In this document: positions 1 to 9,270 of the stretch, in pieces
Numbering within the stretch: the first letter of the stretch is position 1
Layout: every line of letters starts with the position of its first letter
Source: Betaproteobacteria bacterium
GTDB lineage: Bacteria > Pseudomonadota > Gammaproteobacteria > Burkholderiales > SG8-39
Assembly: GCA_016713125.1 (NCBI GenBank)
Contig: JADJPT010000010.1
Span: 1-64,000, forward strand
Length of the DNA stretch: 64,000 bases
Direction: 5' to 3'
The notes under the pieces: generated by a model
Database searches by the model: none
What the model was told of the DNA's origin: nothing
What the model saw: only the letters and a program-made list of their open reading frames with translations
Made by a program: the position numbers and the translations under genes

Positions 1-1087
1 GCCGAGGTCGACCAGGCCGCGCCATCGGCGAGCAGCGCCTGCAGCGAGGCCTGCGCGCCGTCCAGCGGCGGGGCGAGGACCGCGACCTCCTGCGCGCCGC
101 GCGGCGCGAGCGCGTAACCGCGCGCGGTGGCCTCGATGCGCGCCAGCGGCGCGGCCAGTGCGCGCAGGCGGCCGATCTCGACGCGCAGGCGCGCGCGGTG
201 CGTCTCGTCGGCGCGGCGGATGCGGAACGCCTGCGCGATCAGGGCTTCGCGCTCGAGCTCGCCGGGCCAGGCGTGCGCCAGCGCCTGCGCCAGTGCGAAC
301 AGCACCGGGCGGCGCGCCAGCGGCACGCGTACGCTGCCGGCCTGCAGGCCGTGGCGGCAGGCGTCGAGCACCAGGGTGCCGGAGGCGAGCAGGGCTTCGA
401 CGTCTTCGAGGTGTAAGGCCGCCACGCCCCCGGCGTGCAGGCGTCGCGCGGCGGGGCGCGCGAGCGCGGCCTGCGCCTCGGCCGCCTCGGCGCGCAGGGC
501 GGGCACGCCGGCGCGTTCGGCCGCCGCATGTGCGCGCGCCAGGGCCCGCGCGCCTCGCCGGTGCGCAGCGCGCGCAGCGCGAGTTCGGCGCGGGTGAGCT
601 CCAGCACCGCCGCGAGCGTGGGCGGCAGGCCGTGTGCATCGAGCCGCGCCAGCGACTGCGCGGCTGGCGCGAGGCGGCCGAGCAGCACCAGCCCGCGCGC
701 CGCGATCAGCCGCGCCTGCAAGGCGTTGGCGCGATCGCCGCGCGCCTCGAGCAGCGCGGCGGCGGCGTCCAGGGCGCGCGATGCGCCGCCGAGTTCGCGC
801 AGCGCCAGCGCCACCTCGGCCTCGGCGACCACGCAGCGCGCCCTCGACAGCGCCTCGCCGGCACCGAAGCCGCGCGCGGCGCGGCGCAGCAGTTCGCGGG
901 CGCGCGGGAGTTCACCGAGCTGCGCCATGGCGATGCCGCGCAGCGCCAGCGCCGGCGGATCCTCGCGCAGGGCGACGCGGTCCAGCGCGCCCAGCGCGTC
1001 GCCGGCGGCGAGCGCAGCGCGGCGGCGGCGATCAGGAATCCATGGGCGGAGGCTACCGCGATCGCTGCGACCTCGCCGCCTCAGCAC
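1..1087 (-). CDS. Winged-helix/TPR-like transcriptional regulator, partial, frameshifted
   Basis: The gene runs off the left edge. From a GTG at 1087 the first part reads as alanine-rich helical repeats (LALRGIAMAQLGELPRAREL and similar), like TPR solenoids. Near 547-556 the frame must move by one missing base. In the new frame the protein continues open to position 1 with a segment resembling an OmpR-type winged helix: LAQALAHAWPGELEREALI, then RVEIGRLRALAAPLARIEAT ending in RGYAL. It is inferred to be a DNA-binding regulator. The start overlaps the end of the glycosyltransferase gene, and its first 20 or so codons are arginine-rich and unconvincing, so the true start is uncertain. The frameshift is probably a sequence error, but a real pseudogene is not excluded. 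Confidence 0.55.
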
Positions 1088-2349
1088 GCGGCGATCAGCG
1101 CCTCGGCGGCCACCGCCGCGCCGTCCTCGCCGGCATGTCGCGCGGCGAGCTGGCGTGCCCGCGCGGCGAGCGGCGCGTCGGCGAGCAGGGCGGCGAGTTC
1201 ATGCGCGAGCCGGGCCGCCGTGGCCTTGCGGATCGGCAGCGTGCGCGCCACGCCCAGGGCCTGCGCGCGGCGCGCGTTGTCCGGCTGGTCGAAAGCGGCA
1301 GGCACGATCAGCTGCGGGCGGCCGGCGGCCAGCGCCTGCGCCAGCGTGCCGATGCCGGCCTGGTGGATCACCGCCGCGGCGCGCGGGAACAGGCGCGAGT
1401 ACGGCAGGTACTCGAAGGCGGCGATGCCCGGCGGCAGCGGCGTGCTCCAGGGTTCGCCGGTGACCAGGAGGGCGCGCCGGCCCAGCGCCTGCGCCGCGGC
1501 GATCGCCTCCTGCCAGAACTGTCCGGCGATCAACGCCACCGAGGAGCCCAGCGCGAACACCAGCGGCGGCTCGCCGGCGTCGAGGTAGGCGTCGAGCCGT
1601 GCGCACAGTTCCGCTGAAGGCGGCGCGCCGTCGTAACGCGCGAAACCGGCGAGCAGGCTGCGCGCCGGCCAGTCGGCGGCCGGTTGCGCCAGCCAGCGCG
1701 GAAACAGCGCCAGGTTCAGGTGCGGCGAGAACTGGCCGTGGAACAGCGCCGGGTGTTCCGCGCGCGGCAGGCCGAGTTCGGCGCGCAGCGCGTGCAGCGG
1801 CGCCTCCCAGCGAAACGCCATCCAGGCGGCCAGCTGCATGAAGCCGCGGTAGGGCCACACGCCGAGCCGGCGCAGCGCACGGCCGAACGGCACCGAGGCG
1901 ATCAGCGGCGGGTCCAGCGTGGACAGCATGCTCATCGGCGAGAGCACGCTCGACACCCAGGGCAGGCCGCGCTGCGCGCAGACCAGCGGGCCGGTCAGCG
2001 CCAGCGGGTGGGTGACCAGCAGGTCGGCGCGCTCGCAGGCCGCGGCGATGTCGGCATGCTGTGCGCGGATGTGCGGCATCAGCAGTTCGCGCACCATGTA
2101 CTCGGGGCCGCGCAGCGGATCGAACAGTCTGCGCATCACGGCCTTCAGTTCGCCCTGCGTGCCGATCATCTGCGCTTCCGAGGGGCGCAGCGGCGCCCAG
2201 GCCAGGCCCTCGGCCTCGACCGCGGCGCGATAGCGGTCGGTGGTGCACAGCGCGGCATGGTGGCCGCGCGCCTGCAGCGCCTTGCCCACGGCCAGATACG
2301 GATGCAGGTCGCCCAGCGAACCGAAGCAGGCGAAGACGAAGCGCTTCAT
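1081..2349 (-). CDS. Glycosyltransferase, UGT-like (GT1/MGT family)
   Basis: A 422-residue protein with the two-lobed GT-B layout. The N-terminus FGSLGDLHPYLAVGKALQARG is the usual opening of UGT/MurG-like enzymes. The C-terminal donor-binding lobe has HQAGIGTLAQALAAGRPQL near residue 329, followed by a DQPDNA motif; this corresponds to the HHGGxGT signature of sterol, macrolide and rhamnosyl transferases. It likely transfers a sugar from a nucleotide sugar to a lipid or small molecule; the acceptor cannot be told. The ATG overlaps the aminopeptidase stop (ATGA), so the two genes are probably co-transcribed. The frame continues open upstream for a long way, but that part is a shadow of the aminopeptidase gene. 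Confidence 0.88.
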   Translation of the reverse strand: MKRFVFACFGSLGDLHPYLAVGKALQARGHHAALCTTDRYRAAVEAEGLAWAPLRPSEAQMIGTQGELKAVMRRLFDPLRGPEYMVRELLMPHIRAQHADIAAACERADLLVTHPLALTGPLVCAQRGLPWVSSVLSPMSMLSTLDPPLIASVPFGRALRRLGVWPYRGFMQLAAWMAFRWEAPLHALRAELGLPRAEHPALFHGQFSPHLNLALFPRWLAQPAADWPARSLLAGFARYDGAPPSAELCARLDAYLDAGEPPLVFALGSSVALIAGQFWQEAIAAAQALGRRALLVTGEPWSTPLPPGIAAFEYLPYSRLFPRAAAVIHQAGIGTLAQALAAGRPQLIVPAAFDQPDNARRAQALGVARTLPIRKATAARLAHELAALLADAPLAARARQLAARHAGEDGAAVAAEALIAAC

Positions 2350-4973
2350 GGCGCGCGATGCCGTGCGCGGATGAAGGCACTGCGCGTCAGCCCGTCGAGG
2401 GCTTCGAGCAGCTTGAGGCGCAGGTCGGGGTCGAGGTCCTCGCGCTGCGCCCAGGCGCGCACCTGGTCGCGCGAGGACGCGTCGCGCTGCCCGCCGACGA
2501 AGGCCTCCAGCCAGCGGTTGACGAAGAAGATCTTGCGCTTGCGCTTGAGCTCCGGCAGGGCGCCCAGCGCGCGGTCGAGCAGGCGGCGCGTGAGATCGGC
2601 GTGCTCCGGGGCATTCATCGCCGGCAGCGCCGCCTCGATCCAGGACTCGGCCAACGTGGTGTCGCTCAGGAACAGCTCGAGCAGGGCGTGCTTGGTGGCG
2701 GCGTCGGCGGCCGCCGCGCCGGCGGCGAAGGCCCAGCGCGCGCCGTCGTCGGAGCGGTCGAGCGCGGCCTGCGCGGCCAATCGGCTGTGCGCCTCGGGGT
2801 CGTTGCGCGCCAGCAGGCGCTCGATCAGGCGGAAGCGCTCGCGCGAGGCAAGCGGCACGCCGGGCACTTCCAGCGCGCCGTCGAGCAGGCGCTTCAATTC
2901 GGCCTGGCCTTCGCGCGTCCAGGCGATGCCGGCGTAGGCGCGCAGGAAGGCGATGCGCCGGCTGGCCGCCGAGGTTTCGTCGAGCATGCCGTCGAGCAGG
3001 GCGCGCTCGACGGTGCGCGCGGCGCGGTCGCGCTGCGCATCCGACAGGTAGCTGCGGAACGCGGTCTCGATGCGCGCGAGCAGGCCGGCCAGCACGATCT
3101 CGTCGTCCTCGCTGCGCCGGATCACGTCGACCGCGTACTGCAGGAATTCGAGCGGATCGAGTTCGGCGTCGCGCACGCTCTCCCACAGCGCCTCGATGGC
3201 CTGCGCGCGCTCCAGCCCGGGCCTGGCCAGGCCGGGATCGTCGAGCAATGCGTCGCGGCTGCGGCGATCGAGCATGAAACGTCCGTAGCCGTGGTCGCCG
3301 GCATTGGGCTGCACCCACAGCGGCTCGGGCAGGCCTTCGAGCGCGCGCAGCCGCGCGCTGCCGCCGCGCAGGGTGTGGCGGTGCGTGCGCGTGCTGCCGT
3401 CGGCGTAATGCAGCGCGAGTTCGACGCGCAGCGGCCAGCGCGGCGGCGGCAGCGCCGAGGCCCCCGGCTCCTCGAAGCCCGGTTCCTGCGCCAGCGTGAA
3501 CTCGCGGATGCGCCGGTCCGGGCCGAGCATCCAGCGCGCGCGCACTTCGGGCAGGCCGCGCCGCTGCACCCAGGCCTGCGCCCAGGCGTCGAGCTTGCGC
3601 CCCGAGGCGCGCTCCAGTGCGGTGATCAGGTCGTGCCAGTCGGCCGCGCCCCAGGCGTGGCGGCGCACGAAATCGCGCACGCCGCGCTCGAAGGCCGCGC
3701 GACCGAGCATGAACTCGGCCTGGCGCAGCAGGGCCGGCGCCTTGGAATAGACGATGGCCCCGTAGGCCGACTTGGCATCTGCGAGGTTGGCGATGTCGCG
3801 GCGGATCGGCGTGCTGCCCGGCGTGACGTCGGTGCGGTAGGCGGAGGTCTTCAGCGCATGGAACGCGGTCCAGGCAGGCAGCCCGGTGAGTTCGGCCACC
3901 GCGCGCGCCGCCATGTAGTTGGCGAAACCCTCCTTCAGCCACAGGTCGTCGAACCAGCGCATGGTCACCAGGTTGCCGAACCACTGGTGTGCGGCTTCGT
4001 GGAACAGCAGTTGTGCGCGGCGCAGCTGCTCGGCCTGGTCGGGCGGCGCGGGGAACAGCACGGAGGTTTCGTTCAGGAAGGTGGCGCCCGCGTGCTCCAT
4101 GCCGCCGTAGGGAAATTCCGGGATCAGCACCAGGTCGTACTTGGCGAACGGGTAGGGGTGGGCGAAGAATTTCGCGTAGTAGTCCAGCGCCGCGCGGTTC
4201 AGGCGCAGCAGTTCGGGCGCCTCGGCGCGGGCGCGCGCCTCGCGCGAGCGGCGCACGAGCAGGCGCGTGGGGTCATTGCCATCCGTAATGCTGGAGAAGG
4301 GACCCGCCGCAAACGCGAACAGGTAGGTGCTGATGGGTTCGCTCTCGCGAAAGCGCAGGCCGGCGGCGCTGCGTTCCGCCGCGGGCGCGTTCGACACCGC
4401 GGTCCAGCCTTCGGGCAGGGCGAGCTCCAGCGTGTAGCGCGCCTTGAGGTCCGGCTGGTCGAAGCAGGGAAACACGCTGCGCGCGTCGGCCGGCACCAGC
4501 AGGGTGTAGAGGTACTCGGCGCCGTCCTCCCGGTCGCGGTAGCGCGTCACCGCGCTGCCCGAGGCGGCGACCGGTGTTTCGAATTCCAGTTCGACGCGGT
4601 TCACGCCGGCACGCAGCGCGGCGGCCGGCACCACCAGGTGCTCGTTGACCAGCACGGGCGCGAGCGGCGCGCCGTTCACGCGCAGGTTCTCCAGGCGCGA
4701 GCGCGGCGAAGTCGAGCGCCAGTCGAGCACCAGGTCGGGCACCGCCTTGCCCAGCGTGACGCGCAGGTCGAGCCGGCCGCGCAGGCTCTCGGCACCGGCG
4801 CGCAGTTCGAAACGTAATGCGTAACGGACGTCGCGATAACGTTGCGCGCGCCAGCGCGCGAGTTCCTGCGACACGCCGGGCACCAGTCCGGGCGCGGCCT
4901 GCTGCGGTGCGGGTGTCGCGGGGGCGGGCATCAGGGAGAGCAGGGCGGCGAACAGGAGGGCTGGCACCGGCAT
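2346..4973 (-). CDS. Secreted M1-family zinc aminopeptidase
   Basis: An 875-residue metallopeptidase. The N-terminus (residues 1-22, hydrophobic LLFAALLSLM core, alanine/proline-rich end) looks like a Sec signal peptide, so it is probably periplasmic or exported. Substrate-binding YGGMEHAG (about 289-296) stands for the family GxMEN loop. The zinc site HEAAH (325-329) is followed by a glutamate at 348 in LWLKEGFANYM, the HExxH-x18-E pattern of M1. FPCFDQPDLKARYTL at about 168 is also typical of the family. The C-terminal half is the helical ERAP1-like domain. It removes N-terminal residues from peptides; its physiological role is not shown by context. The glycosyltransferase follows with a 4-base overlap. 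Confidence 0.93.
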   Translation of the reverse strand: MPVPALLFAALLSLMPAPATPAPQQAAPGLVPGVSQELARWRAQRYRDVRYALRFELRAGAESLRGRLDLRVTLGKAVPDLVLDWRSTSPRSRLENLRVNGAPLAPVLVNEHLVVPAAALRAGVNRVELEFETPVAASGSAVTRYRDREDGAEYLYTLLVPADARSVFPCFDQPDLKARYTLELALPEGWTAVSNAPAAERSAAGLRFRESEPISTYLFAFAAGPFSSITDGNDPTRLLVRRSREARARAEAPELLRLNRAALDYYAKFFAHPYPFAKYDLVLIPEFPYGGMEHAGATFLNETSVLFPAPPDQAEQLRRAQLLFHEAAHQWFGNLVTMRWFDDLWLKEGFANYMAARAVAELTGLPAWTAFHALKTSAYRTDVTPGSTPIRRDIANLADAKSAYGAIVYSKAPALLRQAEFMLGRAAFERGVRDFVRRHAWGAADWHDLITALERASGRKLDAWAQAWVQRRGLPEVRARWMLGPDRRIREFTLAQEPGFEEPGASALPPPRWPLRVELALHYADGSTRTHRHTLRGGSARLRALEGLPEPLWVQPNAGDHGYGRFMLDRRSRDALLDDPGLARPGLERAQAIEALWESVRDAELDPLEFLQYAVDVIRRSEDDEIVLAGLLARIETAFRSYLSDAQRDRAARTVERALLDGMLDETSAASRRIAFLRAYAGIAWTREGQAELKRLLDGALEVPGVPLASRERFRLIERLLARNDPEAHSRLAAQAALDRSDDGARWAFAAGAAAADAATKHALLELFLSDTTLAESWIEAALPAMNAPEHADLTRRLLDRALGALPELKRKRKIFFVNRWLEAFVGGQRDASSRDQVRAWAQREDLDPDLRLKLLEALDGLTRSAFIRARHRAP

Positions 4974-4987
4974 TCCGCGCAGTCTAA

Positions 4988-5005
4988 ACCACCGCGCACG
5001 GTGGT
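4988..5005. promoter_or_regulatory. Inverted repeat in a divergent promoter region
   Basis: ACCACCG and CGGTGGT form a perfect 7-bp inverted repeat around CGCA, between the start of the aminopeptidase gene (4973, minus) and the CBS gene (5066, plus). Its right end touches the -35 box at 5005. It could be an operator for either gene. This is inference from position only. Confidence 0.35.
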
Positions 5006-5032
5006 TGACCGCGCCTGCGATAAGACTAAGAT
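5005..5032 (+). promoter_or_regulatory. Candidate sigma-70 promoter for the CBS gene
   Basis: TTGACC at 5005-5010 and TAAGAT at 5027-5032 are separated by 16 bases. They end 33 bases before the CBS-domain start codon, which has a GAGGAG ribosome site. Confidence 0.5.
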
Positions 5033-5065
5033 GGATGCGGTTCGGGGCTCACAGAGGAGACAAGA

Positions 5066-5503
5066 ATGCAGATCAAGGAAATCCTGCGCGTGAAGGGCAG
5101 CCGGCTGCTGTCGGTGGTTCCGGACAGCCTCGCTGCCGAGGCCGCCAAGACCATGGCCGCGGAGAACCTCGGTTCGCTGGTGGTGATGCGCGGCGATGAG
5201 ATGGTCGGCATGCTGACTTTCCACGAGATCCTGCAGGCCCTGCACAAGGGCAATGGCGCGCTGGGCCAGGCGCGCGTCTCCGACATCATGGTCGCCGATC
5301 CGGTCAGCGCCACGCCGGACATGGAGGTCAACGACCTGCGCCGCACCATGCTGGACACCGGCGCGCGCTACCTGCCCATCCTCGACGGCCGCAAGCTGAT
5401 CGGCGTGATCTCGTTTCGCGACGTGGCGAAAGCCGTCCTCGAGGAACAGGATTTCGAAAACAAGATGCTGAAAGGCTACATAAAAAATTGGCCGGCGTCC
5501 TAG
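5066..5503 (+). CDS. Two-CBS-domain protein
   Basis: A 145-residue protein made almost only of a CBS pair. The first CBS covers about residues 5-60 (SLAAEAAKTMAAENLGSLVV, then EMVGMLTFHEILQAL) and the second about 70-130 (VSDIMVADPVSATPDMEVND, then KLIGVISFRDVAKAV). Such pairs bind adenosine nucleotides and act as cytosolic sensors or regulators, often of a partner; no effector domain is present here. The start is supported by GAGGAG seven bases upstream and by the promoter at 5005. The stop lies inside the next gene if that gene uses the TTG at 5488. Confidence 0.88.
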   Translation: MQIKEILRVKGSRLLSVVPDSLAAEAAKTMAAENLGSLVVMRGDEMVGMLTFHEILQALHKGNGALGQARVSDIMVADPVSATPDMEVNDLRRTMLDTGARYLPILDGRKLIGVISFRDVAKAVLEEQDFENKMLKGYIKNWPAS

Positions 5504-6723
5504 TCGGCGGTCTGGCGCTGCCCCCCCCCTGGCGCGCGCGCGCCGGGGCGGTCTGGCGGATGTGGCCGGAGCAGGGGTTGTGGAATCCCTGTCTGGCGGC
5601 GCTGCCGCGCGGGCTGGCGGAGCATGAACTGGTGCAGTCGGCCTGGGCGGGTCTGGACGCCTCGCGCATCTGGGACACGCATGCCCACTTGGTCGGCACC
5701 GGCGATTCGGGCAGCGGCATCGAGGTCAATCCGCGCATGGACAGCCTGCTCGACCCCGGGCAGTACGCGCGCAAGCTGTTCTTCCTGAATGCGGGCTGCG
5801 CGCACGAGGCGCCGGGCAACGTCGATCGCGCCTACATCGAGCGCATGCACAACCTGGTCGACGGCCTGCGTCCCGGCGTGAAGCTCATGCTGTACGCCTT
5901 CGACCGCAGCCACGACGAGCGCGGCGAAGTCGTTCCCGCGCACACCGCCATGTACGTGCCGAACGCGTACGTGCGCGACACGGCGCGCGCGCACGCGAAG
6001 TATTTCGAGTGGGTGGCCTCGGTGCATCCGTATCGCCGCGATTGCGTGGACGCGCTGGAGGCAGCGAAGCGCGAGGGCGCGCGCGCCGTGAAATGGCTGC
6101 CCGGGGCGATGGGCATGGATCCGGCCTCGCCGCGGTGCGACCCCTTCTACGCCGCGCTCGCGCGCCTGGACCTGCCGCTGATCACGCACGCGGGACTGGA
6201 ACGTGCGGTGAGCGGCAGCGACACCCAGCACTACGGCAACCCGCTGCGCCTGCGCCGCGCGCTCGAGGCCGGCGTGCGCGTGGTGGTCGCGCATTGCGCC
6301 TCGATGGGGCAGGACATCGACCTCGACCGCGGCGCGAACGGCCCCTGGGTCGAAAGCTTCGAATTGTTCGCGCGCCTGATGGGCGAGCCGCGCTGGCAGG
6401 GCCGGCTGTACGGCGACATCGCGGCGATGACGCAGACCAACCGCGCCGGCCCGGCGCTGGCGCGCGTGGTCGGCGAGGAAGCCTGGCAGGGCCGGCTGCT
6501 GAACGGCTCGGACTATCCGCTGCCCGGCGTGATGCCGATCTTCTCCATCGACTACCTGGTATCGCTGGGTCTGCTCGAGGCCGCCGCCGCGCCGGTGCTG
6601 AAGGAGATCCGCGTGCACAACCCGCTGCTGTTCGACTTCGTCGCCAAGCGCGCGCTGCGCGCCAACGGCCGGCGGCTGGCGAACGCGGTGTTCGAGACGC
6701 GCGGCTTTTTCGAACGCGCCTAG
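5488..6723 (+). CDS. Amidohydrolase-family protein
   Basis: About 411 residues with the TIM-barrel amidohydrolase pattern: WDTHAHLVG (HxH at about 65-67), KWLPGAMGMDP, a THAGLE segment, VAHCASMG and GSDYPLPG. These hold the usual metal ligands of the COG2159-type family, so hydrolysis or decarboxylation of a small cyclic or carbonyl substrate is likely; the substrate is unknown. The best start in frame is a TTG overlapping the CBS gene by 16 bases. A run of nine C just downstream (about 5521-5529) makes the N-terminus unreliable: one miscounted C would change it. The stop overlaps that of the convergent lipoprotein gene. Confidence 0.82.
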   Translation: MAGVLVGGLALPPPWRARAGAVWRMWPEQGLWNPCLAALPRGLAEHELVQSAWAGLDASRIWDTHAHLVGTGDSGSGIEVNPRMDSLLDPGQYARKLFFLNAGCAHEAPGNVDRAYIERMHNLVDGLRPGVKLMLYAFDRSHDERGEVVPAHTAMYVPNAYVRDTARAHAKYFEWVASVHPYRRDCVDALEAAKREGARAVKWLPGAMGMDPASPRCDPFYAALARLDLPLITHAGLERAVSGSDTQHYGNPLRLRRALEAGVRVVVAHCASMGQDIDLDRGANGPWVESFELFARLMGEPRWQGRLYGDIAAMTQTNRAGPALARVVGEEAWQGRLLNGSDYPLPGVMPIFSIDYLVSLGLLEAAAAPVLKEIRVHNPLLFDFVAKRALRANGRRLANAVFETRGFFERA

Positions 6724-7139
6724 CAGCCCGGCCAGAACGGCGAACGCAGGCGGTAGGCCGGATGGCCGTAGCGCGCGCCCCAGCCCGGCGGGCAGGGGCC
6801 GAAGGCGCCGTAGCCCGGGAAGCCGCCGCCGTACATGTGCGCGAAGGCGTCGCGCCTGCGGATCTCGGCGATCTGCGCCTGCTGCATCCAGTCCAGGGCT
6901 TCGGTGGGCACGCCTTCGCCGGCCAGCTTCAGGATCTCGGCGGCCGAGAGCAGCATCACGGTGTCGGTGGCCTGCAGGCGCGCGATGATCGCCTTGGCGG
7001 GTTCGCCGGCCCTGGCCATGCGCACGATCTCCTCGCGCGACAGCGGTTCCGGGCGCTGTTCCATGCCTGCGCAGCCGACCAGCAGCAACAGCGCGGCGCA
7101 GGCGGCGGTACGGCGGGCGAAGGCTGTGCTGATGCGCAT
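6720..7139 (-). CDS. Small lipoprotein, unknown function
   Basis: A 139-residue protein with a lipoprotein signal peptide: charged start, hydrophobic AACAALLLL stretch and lipobox LLVGC, with cysteine at about residue 23. The mature part has a short helical region with REEIVRMARAGEPAKAIIA followed by a glycine/tyrosine/proline-rich tail ending in cysteine. It is likely anchored to the outer or inner membrane. No known family was recognised with confidence. It is convergent with the amidohydrolase gene, the two stops overlapping. Confidence 0.75.
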   Translation of the reverse strand: MRISTAFARRTAACAALLLLVGCAGMEQRPEPLSREEIVRMARAGEPAKAIIARLQATDTVMLLSAAEILKLAGEGVPTEALDWMQQAQIAEIRRRDAFAHMYGGGFPGYGAFGPCPPGWGARYGHPAYRLRSPFWPGC

Positions 7140-7231
7140 GTGTATTGGACCTCGGCGCGGCAGGAGGTTCAGTAGCGCTATGCTAAACTTCTTGCGAATC
7201 TCTCGTAAGCCTTTCTACGGAAACCCTTTTC

Positions 7232-8332
7232 ATGTCCGGTAACAGCTTCGGCACGCTGTATTGCGTGACTTCGTTCGGCGAGTCCCATGGCCCTGCGCTG
7301 GGTGGGGTGGTGGACGGCTGTCCGCCGGGATTGGAGCTGTCGGCCGCAGACCTGCAGAAGGAACTCGACCGGCGCAAGCCCGGCACCTCGCGCCACGTCA
7401 CGCAGCGGCGCGAGTCCGATACCGTGGAACTGCTCTCGGGCGTGCACGAGGGCAGGACCACCGGCACGGCGATCGGCTTCCTGATCCGCAACGAAGACCA
7501 GCGCTCCAAGGATTACGCGGCGATCGCCGAGAAGTTCCGCCCCGGCCACGCCGACTACACCTACTGGATGAAGTACGGCCTGCGCGATCCGCGCGGCGGC
7601 GGGCGCGCCTCGGCGCGCGAGACCGTGGTGCGCGTGGCCGCCGGCGCCATCGCGCGCAAGTGGCTGCAGCAGCGTTACGGCGTGGTGATCCGCGGCTACA
7701 TGGCGCAGCTGGGGCCGAAGAAGATCCCCTTCGTGTCCTGGGACGCGGTGCGCGGCAACGCCTTCTTCGCGCCCAACGCGGCCATGGTGCCCGAGCTGGA
7801 GGCCTACATGGACGGCCTGCGCGAGTCCGGCGACTCGGTGGGCGCGCGCATCAACGTGGTCGCCGAGAACGTGCCGCCGGGCTGGGGCGAGCCGGTGTAC
7901 GGGCGCCTGGACGCCGACCTGGCCGCCGCCATGATGTCGATCAACGCCGTGAAGGGCGTGGAGATCGGCGCGGGCTTCGCCGCCGTCGAGCAGATGGGCA
8001 GCGAGCACGGCGACGAGATGACGCCGCAGGGTTTCCTGTCGAACAACAACGGCGGGGTGCTGGGCGGCATCAGCACCGGCCAGGACCTGGCCGTGTCGAT
8101 CGCCTTGAAGCCGACGTCGAGCATCCGCATCCCCCGGCGCAGCATCGACGCCGCAGGCAATGCCGTCGAGGTGCAGACCACCGGGCGCCACGATCCCTGC
8201 GTGGGTATCCGTGCCACGCCCATCGCCGAGGCCATGCTGGCCTGCGTGCTGATGGACCATGCGCTGCGCCACCGCGCGCAGAACGCCGACGTGCAACCGC
8301 CGACGCGCGCCATCCCGGGCAAGGTGGCCTGA
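7232..8332 (+). CDS. aroC: Chorismate synthase
   Basis: A 366-residue protein of normal length for AroC, which makes chorismate from EPSP with reduced FMN, the last common step of aromatic amino acid synthesis. The N-terminus [20 protein letters not shown] contains signature 1. [20 protein letters not shown] and the C-terminal [18 protein letters not shown] are the other family signatures. A downstream membrane-protein frame begins inside its 3' end, suggesting transcriptional coupling. Confidence 0.97.
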   Translation: MSGNSFGTLYCVTSFGESHGPALGGVVDGCPPGLELSAADLQKELDRRKPGTSRHVTQRRESDTVELLSGVHEGRTTGTAIGFLIRNEDQRSKDYAAIAEKFRPGHADYTYWMKYGLRDPRGGGRASARETVVRVAAGAIARKWLQQRYGVVIRGYMAQLGPKKIPFVSWDAVRGNAFFAPNAAMVPELEAYMDGLRESGDSVGARINVVAENVPPGWGEPVYGRLDADLAAAMMSINAVKGVEIGAGFAAVEQMGSEHGDEMTPQGFLSNNNGGVLGGISTGQDLAVSIALKPTSSIRIPRRSIDAAGNAVEVQTTGRHDPCVGIRATPIAEAMLACVLMDHALRHRAQNADVQPPTRAIPGKVA

Positions 8333-8900
8333 GCTGGACTGGTTCGACGCGCTCCTGGCGCGCGTCCAGGAGACCAATGAAGCCGACTGGCATCCGGTCG
8401 AGACCGGCGGGCTGGTGGCCTTCGTGCTGTTCACACTCTATGTATTGTGGTTCTCGCATACCGGCGAGCGCTGGGTGCCGCTGCTCGACGGCGCCAACCT
8501 GGCCTTCCACGAGGCCGGCCATCCGCTGTTCGGCCTGCTCGGCGAGCGCCTGGCGGTCTACGGCGGCACCGTGGGCCAGCTGGTGTTCCCGACGGCCGCG
8601 CTGGTCGCCTTCTGGCAACGCCGCGAAGCGGTGTCGTGGGCCGTGTGCGCGGTCTGGCTGGCCGGCAACCTGTTCAACATCGCGCGCTACATGGCCGACG
8701 CCCGCGCCAAGCTGCTGCCGCTGGTCGGCGGACTGGACCCGGAGTATTCGCACGACTGGGACATCATCCTGCGCCGCTGGGGTCTGCTGAACCTGGACAC
8801 CACGCTGGCGCTGGCCCTGCGGCTGGCCGGATGGGCCCTGGCGCTGGCCGTCGCCTGGTGGCTGCTGCGCCGCTGGATGGCGGGGCGGGAATCGGGCTGA
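8259..8900 (+). CDS. Membrane protein with HExxH motif (possible M50-like metallopeptidase)
   Basis: The conserved-looking part begins near 8334 ([12 protein letters not shown]) and continues for about 188 residues with several hydrophobic segments: [15 protein letters not shown], then a region with [12 protein letters not shown], a segment near LAGNLF, and [30 protein letters not shown] at about residues 83-92 of the long frame is an HExxH zinc motif near a membrane segment, as in M50-type proteases. No ATG, GTG or TTG lies close to 8334. The only upstream ATG is at 8259, 74 bases inside aroC and followed by arginine-rich sequence. The true start may be a CTG at 8334 or may be hidden by a sequence error. 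Function is not established. Confidence 0.65.
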   Translation: MRCATARRTPTCNRRRAPSRARWPELDWFDALLARVQETNEADWHPVETGGLVAFVLFTLYVLWFSHTGERWVPLLDGANLAFHEAGHPLFGLLGERLAVYGGTVGQLVFPTAALVAFWQRREAVSWAVCAVWLAGNLFNIARYMADARAKLLPLVGGLDPEYSHDWDIILRRWGLLNLDTTLALALRLAGWALALAVAWWLLRRWMAGRESG

Positions 8901-8985
8901 ACTCGCGTCGCGCACCGTGCCAGTATGGAAAAACCTTGAAAAATCAATTACAGTATCGCCTCACCTATCGCTGTGCGAGGATTTC

Positions 8986-9228
8986 ATGAGCAACAAAGGG
9001 CAGCTCCTACAAGACCCGTTTCTTAACACGCTGCGCAAAGAACACGTGCCCGTGTCGATCTACCTCGTCAACGGTATCAAGCTGCAGGGCCAGATCGAGT
9101 CCTTCGACCAGTACGTAGTGCTGCTGCGCAATTCGGTCACACAGATGGTGTACAAGCACGCCATTTCGACCGTCGTGCCCTCGCGTCCGGTGAACCTGAA
9201 CCTCGACGGCGCCGCAGCCGAGAGCTGA
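8986..9228 (+). CDS. hfq: RNA chaperone Hfq
   Basis: An 80-residue Sm-like protein that forms a hexamer and pairs small RNAs with mRNAs. Both Sm motifs are clear: Sm1 as [20 protein letters not shown] and Sm2 as [16 protein letters not shown] with the YKH triad. The N-terminal [15 protein letters not shown] carries the proximal-face glutamine and phenylalanine. The start at 8986 has GAGGA upstream and gives the standard N-terminus; a longer frame from 8917 is not supported. hflX follows, the usual order in proteobacteria. Confidence 0.98.
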   Translation: MSNKGQLLQDPFLNTLRKEHVPVSIYLVNGIKLQGQIESFDQYVVLLRNSVTQMVYKHAISTVVPSRPVNLNLDGAAAES

Positions 9229-9248
9229 AGCCCCGCTGAAACCCCCTC

Positions 9249-9265
9249 CGGTGTCCCGGACACCG
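9249..9265 (+). other. Hairpin in the hfq-hflX gap
   Basis: CGGTGTCC and GGACACCG pair perfectly around one base and end five bases before the hflX ATG. There is no T-run, so it is not an intrinsic terminator. It occupies the place where a ribosome site would be, so it may lower hflX translation or be an RNA-processing site (inference). Confidence 0.4.
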
Positions 9266-9270
9266 ACCTG

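Noticed and set aside
2350..3984. A long minus-strand open frame upstream of and fused in frame to the glycosyltransferase
   Set aside because: It is arginine/alanine-rich shadow sequence over the aminopeptidase gene. The aminopeptidase frame has a full set of M1 motifs, and the glycosyltransferase starts cleanly at 2349.
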